Below, piece by piece: positions 1 through 8,762 of a stretch of 64,000 bases of DNA. The notes under the pieces were generated by a model that was not told the DNA's origin, did not search any database, and was given only the letters and a program-made list of their open reading frames with translations. This stretch comes from an uncultured Ruminiclostridium sp. GTDB taxonomy: Bacteria > Bacillota > Clostridia > Oscillospirales > Ruminococcaceae. Positions within the stretch are counted from its first letter, which is position 1. Every line of letters starts with the position of its first letter. The DNA lies in the NCBI GenBank assembly GCA_934490165.1, contig CAKSTB010000005.1:66505-130504 (forward strand), written 5' to 3'. A program made the position numbers and the translations under genes.

Positions 1-2153
1 GTATCCGCCGAAATATACGCTACCGCTTTACCCGAGAAAAGTCTGCGGTTTGCCGACTTGTAATTATCATAGTCGGTGCTGTCACCGTTATCAAAGCCGA
101 CAAGTCTTCCGCCTTCTACCGTCAGGAAAATTCTGTCCCTGGCATTCTCTACAGGGTTTCCGTCCTTATCGACCGTTGATACTGTTATGAACGCCAGATC
201 CTCACCGTCAGCCTTAACGGTATCACTGTATGCCGCAAGCACTATCTTAGCACTGTCGCCGAAAGAACGCTTTACATCTTCATAAACCGTGCCGTCAGCG
301 GCGGTCGCCTTAACCCGTATCTCGCCCTTTTCATAAGGGATCTGCCAGTTTACCGTGTACTCCTCGGGGTGCTTTACGCCACAGCTTTTGCCGTTTACAA
401 ACAGCTCGACATCACCTATATTCGTGTACGCTACTACATCTATCAGCTGACCCTCATTGAAATCCCAGTACGGCATAAGATGAAGCACAGGCTTATCAGT
501 CCATGCCGACTGATAAAGATAGAAGCTGTCCTTACGCAGTCCCGCGGTATCGATACTGCCGTAGTAGGCATTCTTTGTGGAATATGGTGACGGTTCGCCT
601 ATGTAGTCGCTACCCGTCCAGATGTACATTCCTGCGCAGACATCTATATCACGGTTCAAGGCTATTATCTTCTGAGCCGTGTCTGCCGATGCGCCTGCGC
701 GACAGTTGCCGAGTGACGAGCACTGCATATCGGGGTGGGTAAGGAACGCCGTGCCGAGCGGGAAATGATACACTCCTCTGCTCTTCACTCCCGCTGTCGT
801 TTCACTGCCGTATATCTTCCAGTCGGGGTGCTCCTTATGATGCGGCTCGTACAGCCTTTCAAGGTAGTTATAACCGACAAGGTCAACCTGCTCTGCACAG
901 TTCTGAGCGCCTTCCCACGGCATATAATTAGAGCCTATGGTCGTGGGCGCGTTACAAAGCGGGTCGCTCTTTCTGACTGCTGTATGTAACATCTTAGCCA
1001 CCTCACAGCCGCGCGGCGAAACGTGAGTATCGTATATCTCGTTGCCGACGCTCCACATAATTACGCTCGGGTGATTTCTGTCGCGGCGTATCCACGAGGC
1101 AACGTCTTTCTCATGCCATTCATCAAAGAACCTTGCATAGTCAAACTCGGTCTTCGGGCGCTCCCACATATCAAACGCTTCGCTGTCAACGAGCATACCC
1201 ATCTCGTCACACAGCTCCATAAACGCCTTTGCGGGCGGGTTGTGCGAGGTTCTGACAGAGTTTACACCCATATCAAGCATACTCTGAAGCTGTCTTCTTG
1301 CCGCCGACTTATTGAAAGCCGCACCAAGACAGCCTAAATCATGATGCAGGCAGACACCGTTCAGCTTGATATGTCTGCCGTTAAGGTAAAAACCGCTGTC
1401 TGGCTTATACTCTATTTCACGCAGTCCTACCTTTTGTGTACTGCTATCGATCACCTTACCGTCCTTTTTAAGTGCTACAGATAAGGTCAGTAAATTCGGG
1501 CTGTCAATATCCCATATATGATCATCTGAAATGTCTGTCAGCGAAAAAGCGGTTTCGGTTACCGTTTCAGCCGAGATTTCGGCATTATAAAGAATATCAT
1601 CGTCCTTTGACAGTGTAAATTCTATTGTCAGCCCGTCAGGGTTTACAACCTCAGCCGACAGCTTCACGTCAAAACCATCTGCGGTTTTATCGGTATGGAA
1701 GTACACACCGTCTGTCGCAAGGTAACTCTTCTCAGTCACGATAAGATAAATGTCACGGAAAATGCCTGCTCCCGAATACCAACGGCTGTTCGGACTGCGG
1801 TGTCTTACAAGCACCTTTATCTCGTTTTCGCCGTCATGGAGTTTATCGGTCAGGTCGACCTCAAAGGTGCTGTAGCCGTACATGTTTTCACCTGCGGCCT
1901 CTCCGTTTACATAAACAGTGCAATCCATATAAACGCCCTCGAAGTAAAGGCGTATGCTCTTACCGCTTACCTTGCCGAAATCAAAAGTCTTTACATAGCG
2001 ACCAAACGATGTTTCGTAAAGGTCTTTTGCATTGTAAATAAGCCAGTCGTGCGGAATATCAACAGGCTTATAATCTGCGTTCCAATCATTTTCGAGGCTG
2101 TCGTCCGCTTTGGTCTTTGCAAAGCTCCAGCCGTTATTAAAAAGCGTCTTCAT
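1..2153 (-). CDS. Glycoside hydrolase family 2 enzyme (beta-galactosidase/beta-mannosidase class), C-terminus outside window
   Basis: About 717 residues are visible and there is no stop before position 1, so the 3' end lies outside the window. I translated the reverse strand from the ATG at 2153, which follows an AAAGGAGAG site overlapping the end of the GH26 gene. The N-terminus has the GH2 sugar-binding fold (W-F--TKADD, then HDW and YFEGVYMDCTVYVNG). The middle has the TIM barrel with KLNGVCLHHD, SVRTSHNP, the acid/base Glu near residue 372 in GNEIYD and the nucleophile Glu near 451 in YGSETTAG. An Ig-like region follows (VELFVNGKSCG). No signal peptide is visible, so it probably acts in the cytoplasm on imported oligosaccharides. 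The gene is 16 bp downstream of a GH26 gene, which suggests a mannan-type substrate, but beta-galactosidase activity is equally possible. Confidence 0.9.
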   Translation of the reverse strand, partial: MKTLFNNGWSFAKTKADDSLENDWNADYKPVDIPHDWLIYNAKDLYETSFGRYVKTFDFGKVSGKSIRLYFEGVYMDCTVYVNGEAAGENMYGYSTFEVDLTDKLHDGENEIKVLVRHRSPNSRWYSGAGIFRDIYLIVTEKSYLATDGVYFHTDKTADGFDVKLSAEVVNPDGLTIEFTLSKDDDILYNAEISAETVTETAFSLTDISDDHIWDIDSPNLLTLSVALKKDGKVIDSSTQKVGLREIEYKPDSGFYLNGRHIKLNGVCLHHDLGCLGAAFNKSAARRQLQSMLDMGVNSVRTSHNPPAKAFMELCDEMGMLVDSEAFDMWERPKTEFDYARFFDEWHEKDVASWIRRDRNHPSVIMWSVGNEIYDTHVSPRGCEVAKMLHTAVRKSDPLCNAPTTIGSNYMPWEGAQNCAEQVDLVGYNYLERLYEPHHKEHPDWKIYGSETTAGVKSRGVYHFPLGTAFLTHPDMQCSSLGNCRAGASADTAQKIIALNRDIDVCAGMYIWTGSDYIGEPSPYSTKNAYYGSIDTAGLRKDSFYLYQSAWTDKPVLHLMPYWDFNEGQLIDVVAYTNIGDVELFVNGKSCGVKHPEEYTVNWQIPYEKGEIRVKATAADGTVYEDVKRSFGDSAKIVLAAYSDTVKADGEDLAFITVSTVDKDGNPVENARDRIFLTVEGGRLVGFDNGDSTDYDNYKSANRRLFSGKAVAYISAD

Positions 2154-2169
2154 ATTCTCTCCTTTTATC

Positions 2170-3138
2170 TCAGTACAGAACCGGCAGTTTATCCTTTGTT
2201 ACGGCATATTCGCTGTTATACACCTTTTTAAGCTGTTCGTGCGTGTTGAATTTTTCGGTAAGGCAGAACGGCTTTGACCATGTCATATATGACGACCAAC
2301 CTACCTTTTCTGACACTACCGCTTCGGGGCTTGGTAGCGTGCCTGTTTCACCGATAATTGTTATCTTTTTCGCACTTGTGATCTCGCAGAGGTTATAATA
2401 CATATCGCTCTGTGAGGTGTGCTCATGCTCGGGCGGGTACATATCCCGCGATATGATATCCACTACATCGTCACCGGGGTAGCACTCGGGAATCTGCGAG
2501 TTCCACACCCAAATAAGATTATCAAGATGAAATTTGTTCGTGTATCTGTCGTGCATAAGACGGAACAGCTTTTTTACCGTATCGGCACCCTTTGCTCCCC
2601 ACCAGAACCAGTCGCCGTCACCCTCGTGGAACGGTCGCCATAAAATCGGAACACCCTTATCGCAAAAAGGACGGAGTATCCCTGCCATTGTATCCATATC
2701 GGAAAGCAGTGCCTTGTTTTCGGGCGTACCGTCAATTACCGCCTTGCTTGCGTCAAAGTCGGTATTTACGCTGAAAAATGATTTTGACCTGCCGTAAAGC
2801 GGTGAGAACCAGTGCCAACACATAGTAATAAGCCCTTTCTTTTCTGCCCACTCCCACGCTCTTTTAAGTGTGCCGTAATTTTCGGCGACTTCGGTCATAC
2901 ATTCGTCATCGGTATCCGAATAGTTGATATTCGGCGAATATGAAAGCAGTTCGAAGCCGAGAAGTGCAGGTCGTTTTCCTGTGACCTCTTCTATAAGGTG
3001 AAGCTCCTCTTGTGCCATTGTCTGAGTATGCTGTCCGGTTATGATTTTCTCATAGGTTATGTCGGACAGGTATTTCAGTACATTGCGCACGCCCTGCTGT
3101 GCGTTCGGGTTTGAGGGGGTATATAGTTTATCGCTCAT
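2170..3138 (-). CDS. Glycoside hydrolase family 26 enzyme, probable intracellular beta-mannanase/mannobiohydrolase
   Basis: The 322-residue protein has the GH26 pattern: CWHWFSPLYG, then WRPFHEGDGDWFWWG with the acid/base Glu near residue 172, VWNSQ, the loop RDMYPPEHEH, and the nucleophile Glu near 264 in IIGETG. GH26 enzymes hydrolyse beta-1,4-mannan linkages. There is no signal peptide or carbohydrate-binding module, so it probably works inside the cell on short manno-oligosaccharides. It starts at ATG 3138 behind AAAGGAGAG and is followed after 16 bp by a GH2 enzyme, so the two are likely cotranscribed. Exact substrate is inference. Confidence 0.9.
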   Translation of the reverse strand: MSDKLYTPSNPNAQQGVRNVLKYLSDITYEKIITGQHTQTMAQEELHLIEEVTGKRPALLGFELLSYSPNINYSDTDDECMTEVAENYGTLKRAWEWAEKKGLITMCWHWFSPLYGRSKSFFSVNTDFDASKAVIDGTPENKALLSDMDTMAGILRPFCDKGVPILWRPFHEGDGDWFWWGAKGADTVKKLFRLMHDRYTNKFHLDNLIWVWNSQIPECYPGDDVVDIISRDMYPPEHEHTSQSDMYYNLCEITSAKKITIIGETGTLPSPEAVVSEKVGWSSYMTWSKPFCLTEKFNTHEQLKKVYNSEYAVTKDKLPVLY

Positions 3139-3172
3139 AAAAGCGCTCTCCTTTCGGGTAAATCTTTATGTA

Positions 3173-3201
3173 ATGATAGCATAAATGAGAGTGGATAGCA
3201 A
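3173..3201 (-). promoter_or_regulatory. Probable sigma-A promoter of the GH26-GH2 operon
   Basis: On the minus strand TTGCTA (3196-3201) and TATCAT (3173-3178) are separated by 17 bp, with an extended TGC in front of the -10. It lies 35 bp upstream of the GH26 start codon. Confidence 0.6.
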
Positions 3202-3224
3202 GGGGTGGAAACAGGAAAGCAAAG

Positions 3225-3253
3225 AAAAAAGGAAGCATTGCGGTACTTCCTTT
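3225..3253 (-). terminator. Intrinsic terminator after doc
   Basis: Reading the minus strand, AAAGGAAG (3246-3253) pairs with CTTCCTTT (3228-3235) across a 10-nt loop and is followed by a T-run. It lies 8 bp downstream of the doc stop codon. Confidence 0.7.
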
Positions 3254-3260
3254 AATGTTT

Positions 3261-3635
3261 TTAATTATGAGAACCAAGCCAAACAGATAACTCCTCGAAA
3301 TTCATCGTACCTTCAGCAAGCAAAAGTCCTATAGCCACTAACTCGTTTTGCGTACATGATATTTCTATTCCGTTAAGTGCAAGAAAAACAAGCATAACAT
3401 GTATACCTATTCTTTTATTACCATCAACGAACGGATGATTTGAAACAAGTGAATAGGCTATGCGTGCGGCTTTCTGTATAAGAGATGGATAAATATCAAT
3501 GCCGCCAAAAGTCTGGAACGCCGATTCAAGCGCAGATTCAAGTAGACCTTCATCTCTTACTCCATCTGTTCCGCCTGTTGCACCAATCAAAGAACTGTGC
3601 ATAGATATTACTTGCTCTTTCGTAAGTTTTATCAT
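3261..3635 (-). CDS. doc: Doc-type toxin, Fic family (death on curing)
   Basis: This 124-residue protein has the Fic/Doc core HPFVDGNKRIG near residues 66-76, with the conserved His, the Asp/Gly/Asn phosphate-binding loop and the Arg. The length matches Doc proteins, which phosphorylate elongation factor Tu and stop translation. It begins MIKLTKEQVISMH and starts within the last codons of the upstream Phd-like antitoxin gene (4-bp overlap), the normal toxin-antitoxin order. Function is inferred from the family; the motif is intact, so the toxin should be active. Confidence 0.92.
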   Translation of the reverse strand: MIKLTKEQVISMHSSLIGATGGTDGVRDEGLLESALESAFQTFGGIDIYPSLIQKAARIAYSLVSNHPFVDGNKRIGIHVMLVFLALNGIEISCTQNELVAIGLLLAEGTMNFEELSVWLGSHN

Positions 3636-3874
3636 TTCGCAAGCTCCTTGTAAGCCTCAAAGTTCTTTTCAATCAACTTTTTTGATACACTCAACACATC
3701 TTCATCTGATGCTGTCTGCATTTTCTCAACTTCCGAAAATTCCATAACAATATAGCGCGGAACATTATTTTTGAGTATTACAGCAGAACCATTTTCATCA
3801 ACAAGACGAGCTACTTTTGAAAAATTCTGATTTGCTTCGGTAATTGAAACTAACGTTTTTGTATTTACAGTCAT
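3632..3874 (-). CDS. phd: Phd/YefM-family antitoxin
   Basis: This 80-residue protein begins MTVNTKTLVSITEANQNF and has the Phd/YefM signature of the N-terminal DNA-binding fold (T-ANQNFSKVARLVDENG-AVILKNN-PRYIV). In this family the C-terminal tail wraps and blocks the toxin. It overlaps doc by 4 bp and starts behind AAGGAGGGATCGAGT. The family usually represses its own promoter together with the toxin, and a consensus promoter lies just upstream. Confidence 0.9.
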   Translation of the reverse strand: MTVNTKTLVSITEANQNFSKVARLVDENGSAVILKNNVPRYIVMEFSEVEKMQTASDEDVLSVSKKLIEKNFEAYKELAK

Positions 3875-3896
3875 ACTCGATCCCTCCTTACAATAT

Positions 3897-3925
3897 ATTA
3901 TAGCAGAATTTTAGGATAAATTCAA
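3897..3925 (-). promoter_or_regulatory. Consensus promoter of phd-doc
   Basis: On the minus strand TTGAAT (3920-3925) and TATAAT (3897-3902) are 17 bp apart. The -10 lies 22 bp upstream of the phd start codon. Confidence 0.8.
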
Positions 3926-4051
3926 CCTATTTTTTATAATAAAACAAACATTAACAGCTAAGAGTTTCTTATAGAAAGAAGTTCAAAAATAAAACGTCAA
4001 TCTCAGTTGCTTGATGTTACAGCAAAGCATATCAGTAAAAAATACGAATGA

Positions 4052-4135
4052 TGTTTTCCGTGTTCGTAGGGGAGGGGCTTGCCTCTCCCGAAATATCGTT
4101 ATAATTCATATGCGCTGTTTATTAAACGGAAAACA
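4052..4135. repeat. Palindromic intergenic element with nested hairpin
   Basis: TGTTTTCCGT (4052-4061) is the exact reverse complement of ACGGAAAACA (4126-4135). Between them is a GC-rich hairpin of the form GGGAGGGGC-TT-GCCTCTCCC (about 4070-4089). It looks like a small non-autonomous repeat or structured intergenic element. No gene is visible inside. Confidence 0.5.
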
Positions 4136-4200
4136 CATTAAATACTGCGATTTTTAATTGCTTCGTTTTTTGCGGGAGGGGTAAGCTGTATAGTGTGATA

Positions 4201-4333
4201 ACATAGTTTACAGATTGTGCAAGAACATAGTTTACAGATTGCGCAAGAACACAGTTTACAGATTGCGCAAGGACATAGTTTACAGATTGCGCAAGGACAT
4301 GGTTTACAGGTTGTGCAAGGACATAGTTTACAT
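4201..4333. repeat. 24-bp tandem repeat array, five full copies plus a partial
   Basis: The unit ACATAGTTTACAGATTGCGC followed by AAGA or AAGG repeats at 4201, 4225, 4249, 4273 and 4297, with a partial sixth copy at 4321. The unit is a multiple of three, so it reads as eight-residue repeats (HSLQIAQE-like) in a 65-codon open frame starting at a GTG at 4217. There is no convincing ribosome binding site, so I treat it as a non-coding minisatellite. It is the main feature of the 745-bp gap between phd and the ABC exporter. Confidence 0.85.
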
Positions 4334-4425
4334 ATTTACGAAATGGTTATTGAGTTATTTGTGCACGGCAAGGATAAAATCAGTGATCATCACATAAGAA
4401 AACCCGATTTATAATGCAACAATAT

Positions 4426-4459
4426 AAAAAATCCGCCGTTACGAAAACAGCGGATTTTT
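4426..4459. terminator. Bidirectional terminator hairpin
   Basis: AAAAATCCGC (4427-4436) and GCGGATTTTT (4450-4459) pair across a 13-nt loop, with A-run and T-run on the two sides. It lies about 160 bp beyond the stop of the ABC exporter operon and could end that transcript. A further imperfect inverted repeat (AACCTCCG at about 4507, CGGAGGTT at about 4557) lies between it and the exporter. Confidence 0.6.
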
Positions 4460-4619
4460 GTGTATTCGACTTATATTTCTGTCGTTCAAAGAAGTCAAGC
4501 AAATCGACAACCTCCGCAACGGTAAATCTGAAACACCATTGCCATACCGCCGGTAACGGAGGTTACACAGAACGCCGACTTTCAGAACGGCGAATTTGCA
4601 GTGCCGCATCGGCACCGCC

Positions 4620-6527
4620 TCAGGCGGTTTCTTCGGCAAAGTTTCCGGTGTAAAGGCTGTAGTACTTGCCCTTCTGAGCGATAAGCTCATCGTGAGTGCC
4701 ACGCTCTATAATTCTGCCCTGTTCAAGCACCATAATGCAGTCTGAGTTGCGTACTGTCGACAGTCTGTGAGCAATTACAAACGTTGTTCTTCCGTGCATA
4801 AGCGCGTCCATACCTGCCTGTACAAGCTTTTCTGTACGGGTATCAATTGACGATGTAGCCTCATCAAGAATAAGCACAGGCGGGTCTGCTACTGCGGCTC
4901 TTGCTATAGATAGCAGCTGACGCTGACCCTGACTTAAGTTTGCGCCGTCACCTGTCAGCATTGTCTGATAGCCGTCGGGCAGTCTTCTTATAAAGCTGTC
5001 GGCATTTGCAAGCTTTGCGGCGGCTATGCACTCTTCATCTGTAGCGTCAAGCTTGCCGTAACGGATATTATCCATTACAGTGCCTGTGAACAGATTGGTT
5101 TCCTGTAATACAACACCGAGCGACTTACGCAGTTCGGACTTCTTTATCTTGTTGATATTGATATCGTCATATCTTATCTTGCCGTCCTGAATGTCATAGA
5201 AACGGTTGATAAGGTTTGTGATAGTAGTCTTGCCTGCACCTGTTGAACCTACGAATGCGATCTTCTGACCGGGCTTAGCATAAAGCTTTATGTCATGCAG
5301 TACCATTTTTTCATCGGTGTAACCGAAGTCGACACCGTCAAATACGATACCGCCCTCCTGCTTCTTGTATGAAACTGTGCCGTCTGCCTGATGGGGGTGC
5401 TTCCACGCCCACTTACCGGTACGGTGATCGGATTCGGTGATATTGCCGCTTTTATCAATTTCTGCATTGACAAGCTCAACGTAACCCTCATCGTGCTCAG
5501 GCTTCTGATCCATAAGATCAAACAGACGCTGTGCACCTGCAGAAGCCATAATAATGAATGTCATCTGCTGGCTGAGCTGTGAAATAGGATTGGTGAAATT
5601 TCTGTTCAGCGTACAGAATGAAACGATAATACCGAGGGTAAGTCCGCCGAAACCGTTTGTTGCAAGAACCGCACCGAGAATAGCACATAAAACATAGCTT
5701 ATATTACCGATGTTTGCGTTGATCGGCATCATAATGTTTGCGTACTTATTAGCCTTATAGGCGCTGTTTCTGAGGTTATCGTTGATCTTGACGAAATCAT
5801 CGATAGCTTCCTGCTCGTGACAGAAAACCTTAACGACCTTCTGACCGTCAAGCATTTCTTCAATATAGCCGTCAACCTCGCCGAGGTCATGCTGCTGCTT
5901 GCCGAAATATTTACCCGACTTTGCGGCAATTTTCTTTGTGACAATAAGCATTACAACTGCCATGCCAACTGCAAGTATTGTCATTGGTATGCTCATTACT
6001 ATCATCGAAACAAGGGTAATGATAACAGTTGTGCCGCAGTTTATTACCTGGGGAATACTCTGGCAGATAAACTGTCTGAAAGTATCGATATCGTTTGTGT
6101 AAACCGACATTATATCACCGTGCTGATGTGTGTCGAAATACTTGATAGGGAGCTTTTCCATATTGGTGAACAGGTCGTTACGGAAGTTTCTGAGCGTACC
6201 CTGTCCTACATTTACCATTATTCTGTTATATGCGTATGATGCCGCAAGTCCGATAACATAAACTATTGCAAGTCTGAGCATTGCGTATGCAAGAGGCGTG
6301 AAGTCTGTACTGCCTGTTTCAAGCATCGGCTTGATATAATCATCGATCAGCGACTGTATGAACAGCATACCCATAAGCGTGGTAACTGCCTGTATAAGTA
6401 TGCAGACAACTACGCAGATACACGAAGACCTGTAATGCTTCAGGGTATACTTTATAATTCTGCCGAGCAGCTTCATCTGATCCTTTGCGGATATATCGGG
6501 ACGCGGTCCCATTTTTCTCTTATCCAT
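4620..6527 (-). CDS. ABC exporter subunit with consensus ATPase site (heterodimer partner 1)
   Basis: This is a 635-residue fused membrane and ATPase half-transporter. Six membrane segments occupy roughly residues 30-340. The nucleotide-binding domain has Walker A GSTGAGKTT (near 420), signature LSQGQ, Walker B VLILDEATSS with the catalytic Glu, and the switch His in AHRLST. The signature has Gln where LSGGQ has Gly, which is typical of the partner completing the degenerate site in heterodimers. It follows the second half-transporter by 18 bp behind AAGGAAGGGAGCG. Together they resemble the BmrCD/LmrCD/TM287-288 type, which export drugs or amphipathic compounds; the substrate is unknown. An insertion of about 40 residues sits before the ATPase domain (near residues 345-385). 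Confidence 0.93.
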   Translation of the reverse strand: MDKRKMGPRPDISAKDQMKLLGRIIKYTLKHYRSSCICVVVCILIQAVTTLMGMLFIQSLIDDYIKPMLETGSTDFTPLAYAMLRLAIVYVIGLAASYAYNRIMVNVGQGTLRNFRNDLFTNMEKLPIKYFDTHQHGDIMSVYTNDIDTFRQFICQSIPQVINCGTTVIITLVSMIVMSIPMTILAVGMAVVMLIVTKKIAAKSGKYFGKQQHDLGEVDGYIEEMLDGQKVVKVFCHEQEAIDDFVKINDNLRNSAYKANKYANIMMPINANIGNISYVLCAILGAVLATNGFGGLTLGIIVSFCTLNRNFTNPISQLSQQMTFIIMASAGAQRLFDLMDQKPEHDEGYVELVNAEIDKSGNITESDHRTGKWAWKHPHQADGTVSYKKQEGGIVFDGVDFGYTDEKMVLHDIKLYAKPGQKIAFVGSTGAGKTTITNLINRFYDIQDGKIRYDDININKIKKSELRKSLGVVLQETNLFTGTVMDNIRYGKLDATDEECIAAAKLANADSFIRRLPDGYQTMLTGDGANLSQGQRQLLSIARAAVADPPVLILDEATSSIDTRTEKLVQAGMDALMHGRTTFVIAHRLSTVRNSDCIMVLEQGRIIERGTHDELIAQKGKYYSLYTGNFAEETA

Positions 6528-6545
6528 TATGTTACGCTCCCTTCC

Positions 6546-8288
6546 TTAATTCTGAGGGCGGTCAAAGTCGCCGCCGTCCTTTGTCTGAGATTCGTAAATA
6601 TCTCTGTATATTTCGTTGTTTGCAACAAGCTCATCGTGAGTGCCGACACCGTTTATTCTGCCGTCGTCAAGGACAACTATGCGGTCGGCATCCTGAACGC
6701 TTGATACACGCTGTGCTATGATTATCTTGGTAGTACCGGGAATGCACTTTGCAAATGCCGCTCTTATCTTTGCGTCTGTAGCTGTATCTACAGCACTTGT
6801 CGAGTCGTCAAGGATAAGCACCGCGGGCTTTTTGAGAAGCGCTCTTGCTATACATATACGCTGTTTCTGACCGCCCGATACGTTAGTACCGCCACGCTCG
6901 ATCATCGTATTGTACTTGTCAGGGAAACGCTCGATGAATTCATCTGCGCAAGCCCACTTGCAAGCCTCGATACACTCTTCCTCTGTGGCGTTTTCGTTGC
7001 CCCAGCGGAGGTTATCAAGGATCGTACCCGAGAATAATACGTTCTTCTGAAGCACTACCGATACCTGATCACGCAGGAACTTCATATCATAGTCCTTGAC
7101 ATCGACACCGCCTACCTTTACACTACCCTGCTGGGCATCATAAAGACGGCTGATAAGGTTTACAAGGCTGGTCTTACCGCAGCCCGTACCGCCGATTATG
7201 CCGATCGTTTCACCGGATCTTATGTGCAGATTTATATCGGTGAGGACTTCTTCCTCGCTTGTCTTGTGGTATCTGAAATGTACATTGTCAAAGTCGATAC
7301 TGCCGTTGGCGATTATCTCTACGGGAGCGAAAGGCTGTGCGAGGTCGGGTTCTTCACGCAGAACCTCAGATATACGGCGCATACTTGCCGTGCTCATAGT
7401 GATCATAACAAATATCATAGAAAGCATCATCAGTGACATAAGCGAACCCATAACATAGCTGAACAGCGAGGTAAGCTCGCCTATCTGTAATGTTCCGCCT
7501 ACTATGAACTTTGCACCGAACCAGCATATTGCCATGATACAGGCATAGATCACAAGCATCATTACGGGGTTGTTGAACGCAAGTGTGCTTTCTGCCTTCT
7601 TGAACATTTTATAGAGGTTGCCCGAAGCTTTCTTGAACTTATCGTTTTCGTAATCCTCACGGACGTATGACTTTACTACTCTGATACCGGAGATATTCTC
7701 CTGTACGCTTGCGTTCAGGTCATCGTATTTTGTGAACGCTACATCAAATATCTTCATTGCCCTGAGCATAATTATCGCAAGGATAATCGCAAGGAAAATG
7801 ATAGCGCCGAGGAAGATAAAGCTCATATCGACATTTACTACAAAGCACATAACCATACTGCTTATCAGCATAAGAGGCGCTCTTACAGCAATTCTTATGA
7901 TCATCTGATATGCGTTCTGCACATTAGTTACGTCTGTTGTCATACGGGTCACAAGCCCCGCTGTGCTGAACTTGTCGATGTTAGAGAACGAGAAGCGCTG
8001 TATGTTGCGGTACATCGCTTCACGCAGGTTGCAGGCAAAGCCTGTTGATGCACTTGCGGCATATTTACCTGCCATCATACCTGCGAACAGGCTTATCATG
8101 GCAAGAACTATCATAAGCGCACCGTATAAGACGATTTTGTTCATATCGCCCTTCTCTACACCCTCATCGATCAGCAGTGCCATTACGAAGGGGATTATGA
8201 CCTCCATAACGACTTCAAGCGCCGAATATACGGGAGCTAAGATAGAGTCTTTTTTATATTGTTTTACTTGTCTTAAAAGCTCTTTCAC
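6546..8288 (-). CDS. ABC exporter subunit with degenerate ATPase site (heterodimer partner 2)
   Basis: This 580-residue half-transporter has membrane segments over about residues 15-300 and an ATPase domain with Walker A GGTGCGKTS (near 360), signature VSGGQKQR, Walker B LILDDSTSAVD and AQRVSS. The catalytic Glu after Walker B is Asp and the switch His is Gln, so its own site should hydrolyse poorly. This is the classic asymmetric partner of the downstream consensus subunit. The start is a GTG (8286-8288) directly abutting the TAA of the MarR gene, with AAAGGATG as ribosome binding site inside the marR end. Tight packing suggests translational coupling and control by MarR. Confidence 0.93.
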   Translation of the reverse strand: MKELLRQVKQYKKDSILAPVYSALEVVMEVIIPFVMALLIDEGVEKGDMNKIVLYGALMIVLAMISLFAGMMAGKYAASASTGFACNLREAMYRNIQRFSFSNIDKFSTAGLVTRMTTDVTNVQNAYQMIIRIAVRAPLMLISSMVMCFVVNVDMSFIFLGAIIFLAIILAIIMLRAMKIFDVAFTKYDDLNASVQENISGIRVVKSYVREDYENDKFKKASGNLYKMFKKAESTLAFNNPVMMLVIYACIMAICWFGAKFIVGGTLQIGELTSLFSYVMGSLMSLMMLSMIFVMITMSTASMRRISEVLREEPDLAQPFAPVEIIANGSIDFDNVHFRYHKTSEEEVLTDINLHIRSGETIGIIGGTGCGKTSLVNLISRLYDAQQGSVKVGGVDVKDYDMKFLRDQVSVVLQKNVLFSGTILDNLRWGNENATEEECIEACKWACADEFIERFPDKYNTMIERGGTNVSGGQKQRICIARALLKKPAVLILDDSTSAVDTATDAKIRAAFAKCIPGTTKIIIAQRVSSVQDADRIVVLDDGRINGVGTHDELVANNEIYRDIYESQTKDGGDFDRPQN

Positions 8289-8762
8289 TTAATCCGTCAT
8301 CCTTTCCATTTTCAGTTTTTCTGTATTTATGTTGCTTATATTGTTCAGCAGCTTTTTCTGAAGCCGCATAAGCTCTGACATTTCTTCTTCCGTAAAGTTG
8401 CGGAAGGCTTCACGCTCGGTGTTCTTCATATGCTGAGAAATCAGCAGAGCCGCTTTTCTGCCTTTTTCGGTTACGGCGAGGTTCTTGTAACGCTCATCGT
8501 TTTCACAGCCGGTGCAGCAGATGTGTCCCGATTTTCTCAGCTTCTTTATAAGTGCAGACACAGAGGGCTTCGATATGCACAGGTGCTTGTGAAGATCCGC
8601 GGCGAATATTTCCCTGTCGGGGCAATTTGCAATGTACATAAGCACTCTGCCCTGCGCCGCCGTGATATCGATATTTGCAAAAATCGCATTCAGACTGTTT
8701 TCGATACGCTGATTTATCGTCTTGTTATCGATCATTATCGACTGGATATCGGTTTCAGTCAT
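8289..8762 (-). CDS. MarR-family transcriptional regulator
   Basis: This 157-residue protein has the MarR winged helix: AAQGRVLMYI, the recognition region LHKHLCISKPSVSALIKKLRKSGHI and the wing CTGCENDERYKNLAVTEKGRKA. It ends in a dimerising helix. It is the first gene of the operon with the two exporter subunits and its stop touches the exporter start, so it most likely represses this operon and responds to an exporter substrate. It starts at an ATG behind AAGGAGGTTAACTGTT. A CTGC / CTGCEND cysteine pair in the wing could be redox-sensitive, but that is a guess. Confidence 0.92.
   Translation of the reverse strand: MTETDIQSIMIDNKTINQRIENSLNAIFANIDITAAQGRVLMYIANCPDREIFAADLHKHLCISKPSVSALIKKLRKSGHICCTGCENDERYKNLAVTEKGRKAALLISQHMKNTEREAFRNFTEEEMSELMRLQKKLLNNISNINTEKLKMERMTD

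Noticed and set aside
4439..4702. Minus-strand frame of 87 codons overlapping the end of the exporter gene
   Set aside because: It overlaps a clearly coding ATPase domain and a terminator hairpin, and has no recognisable family.
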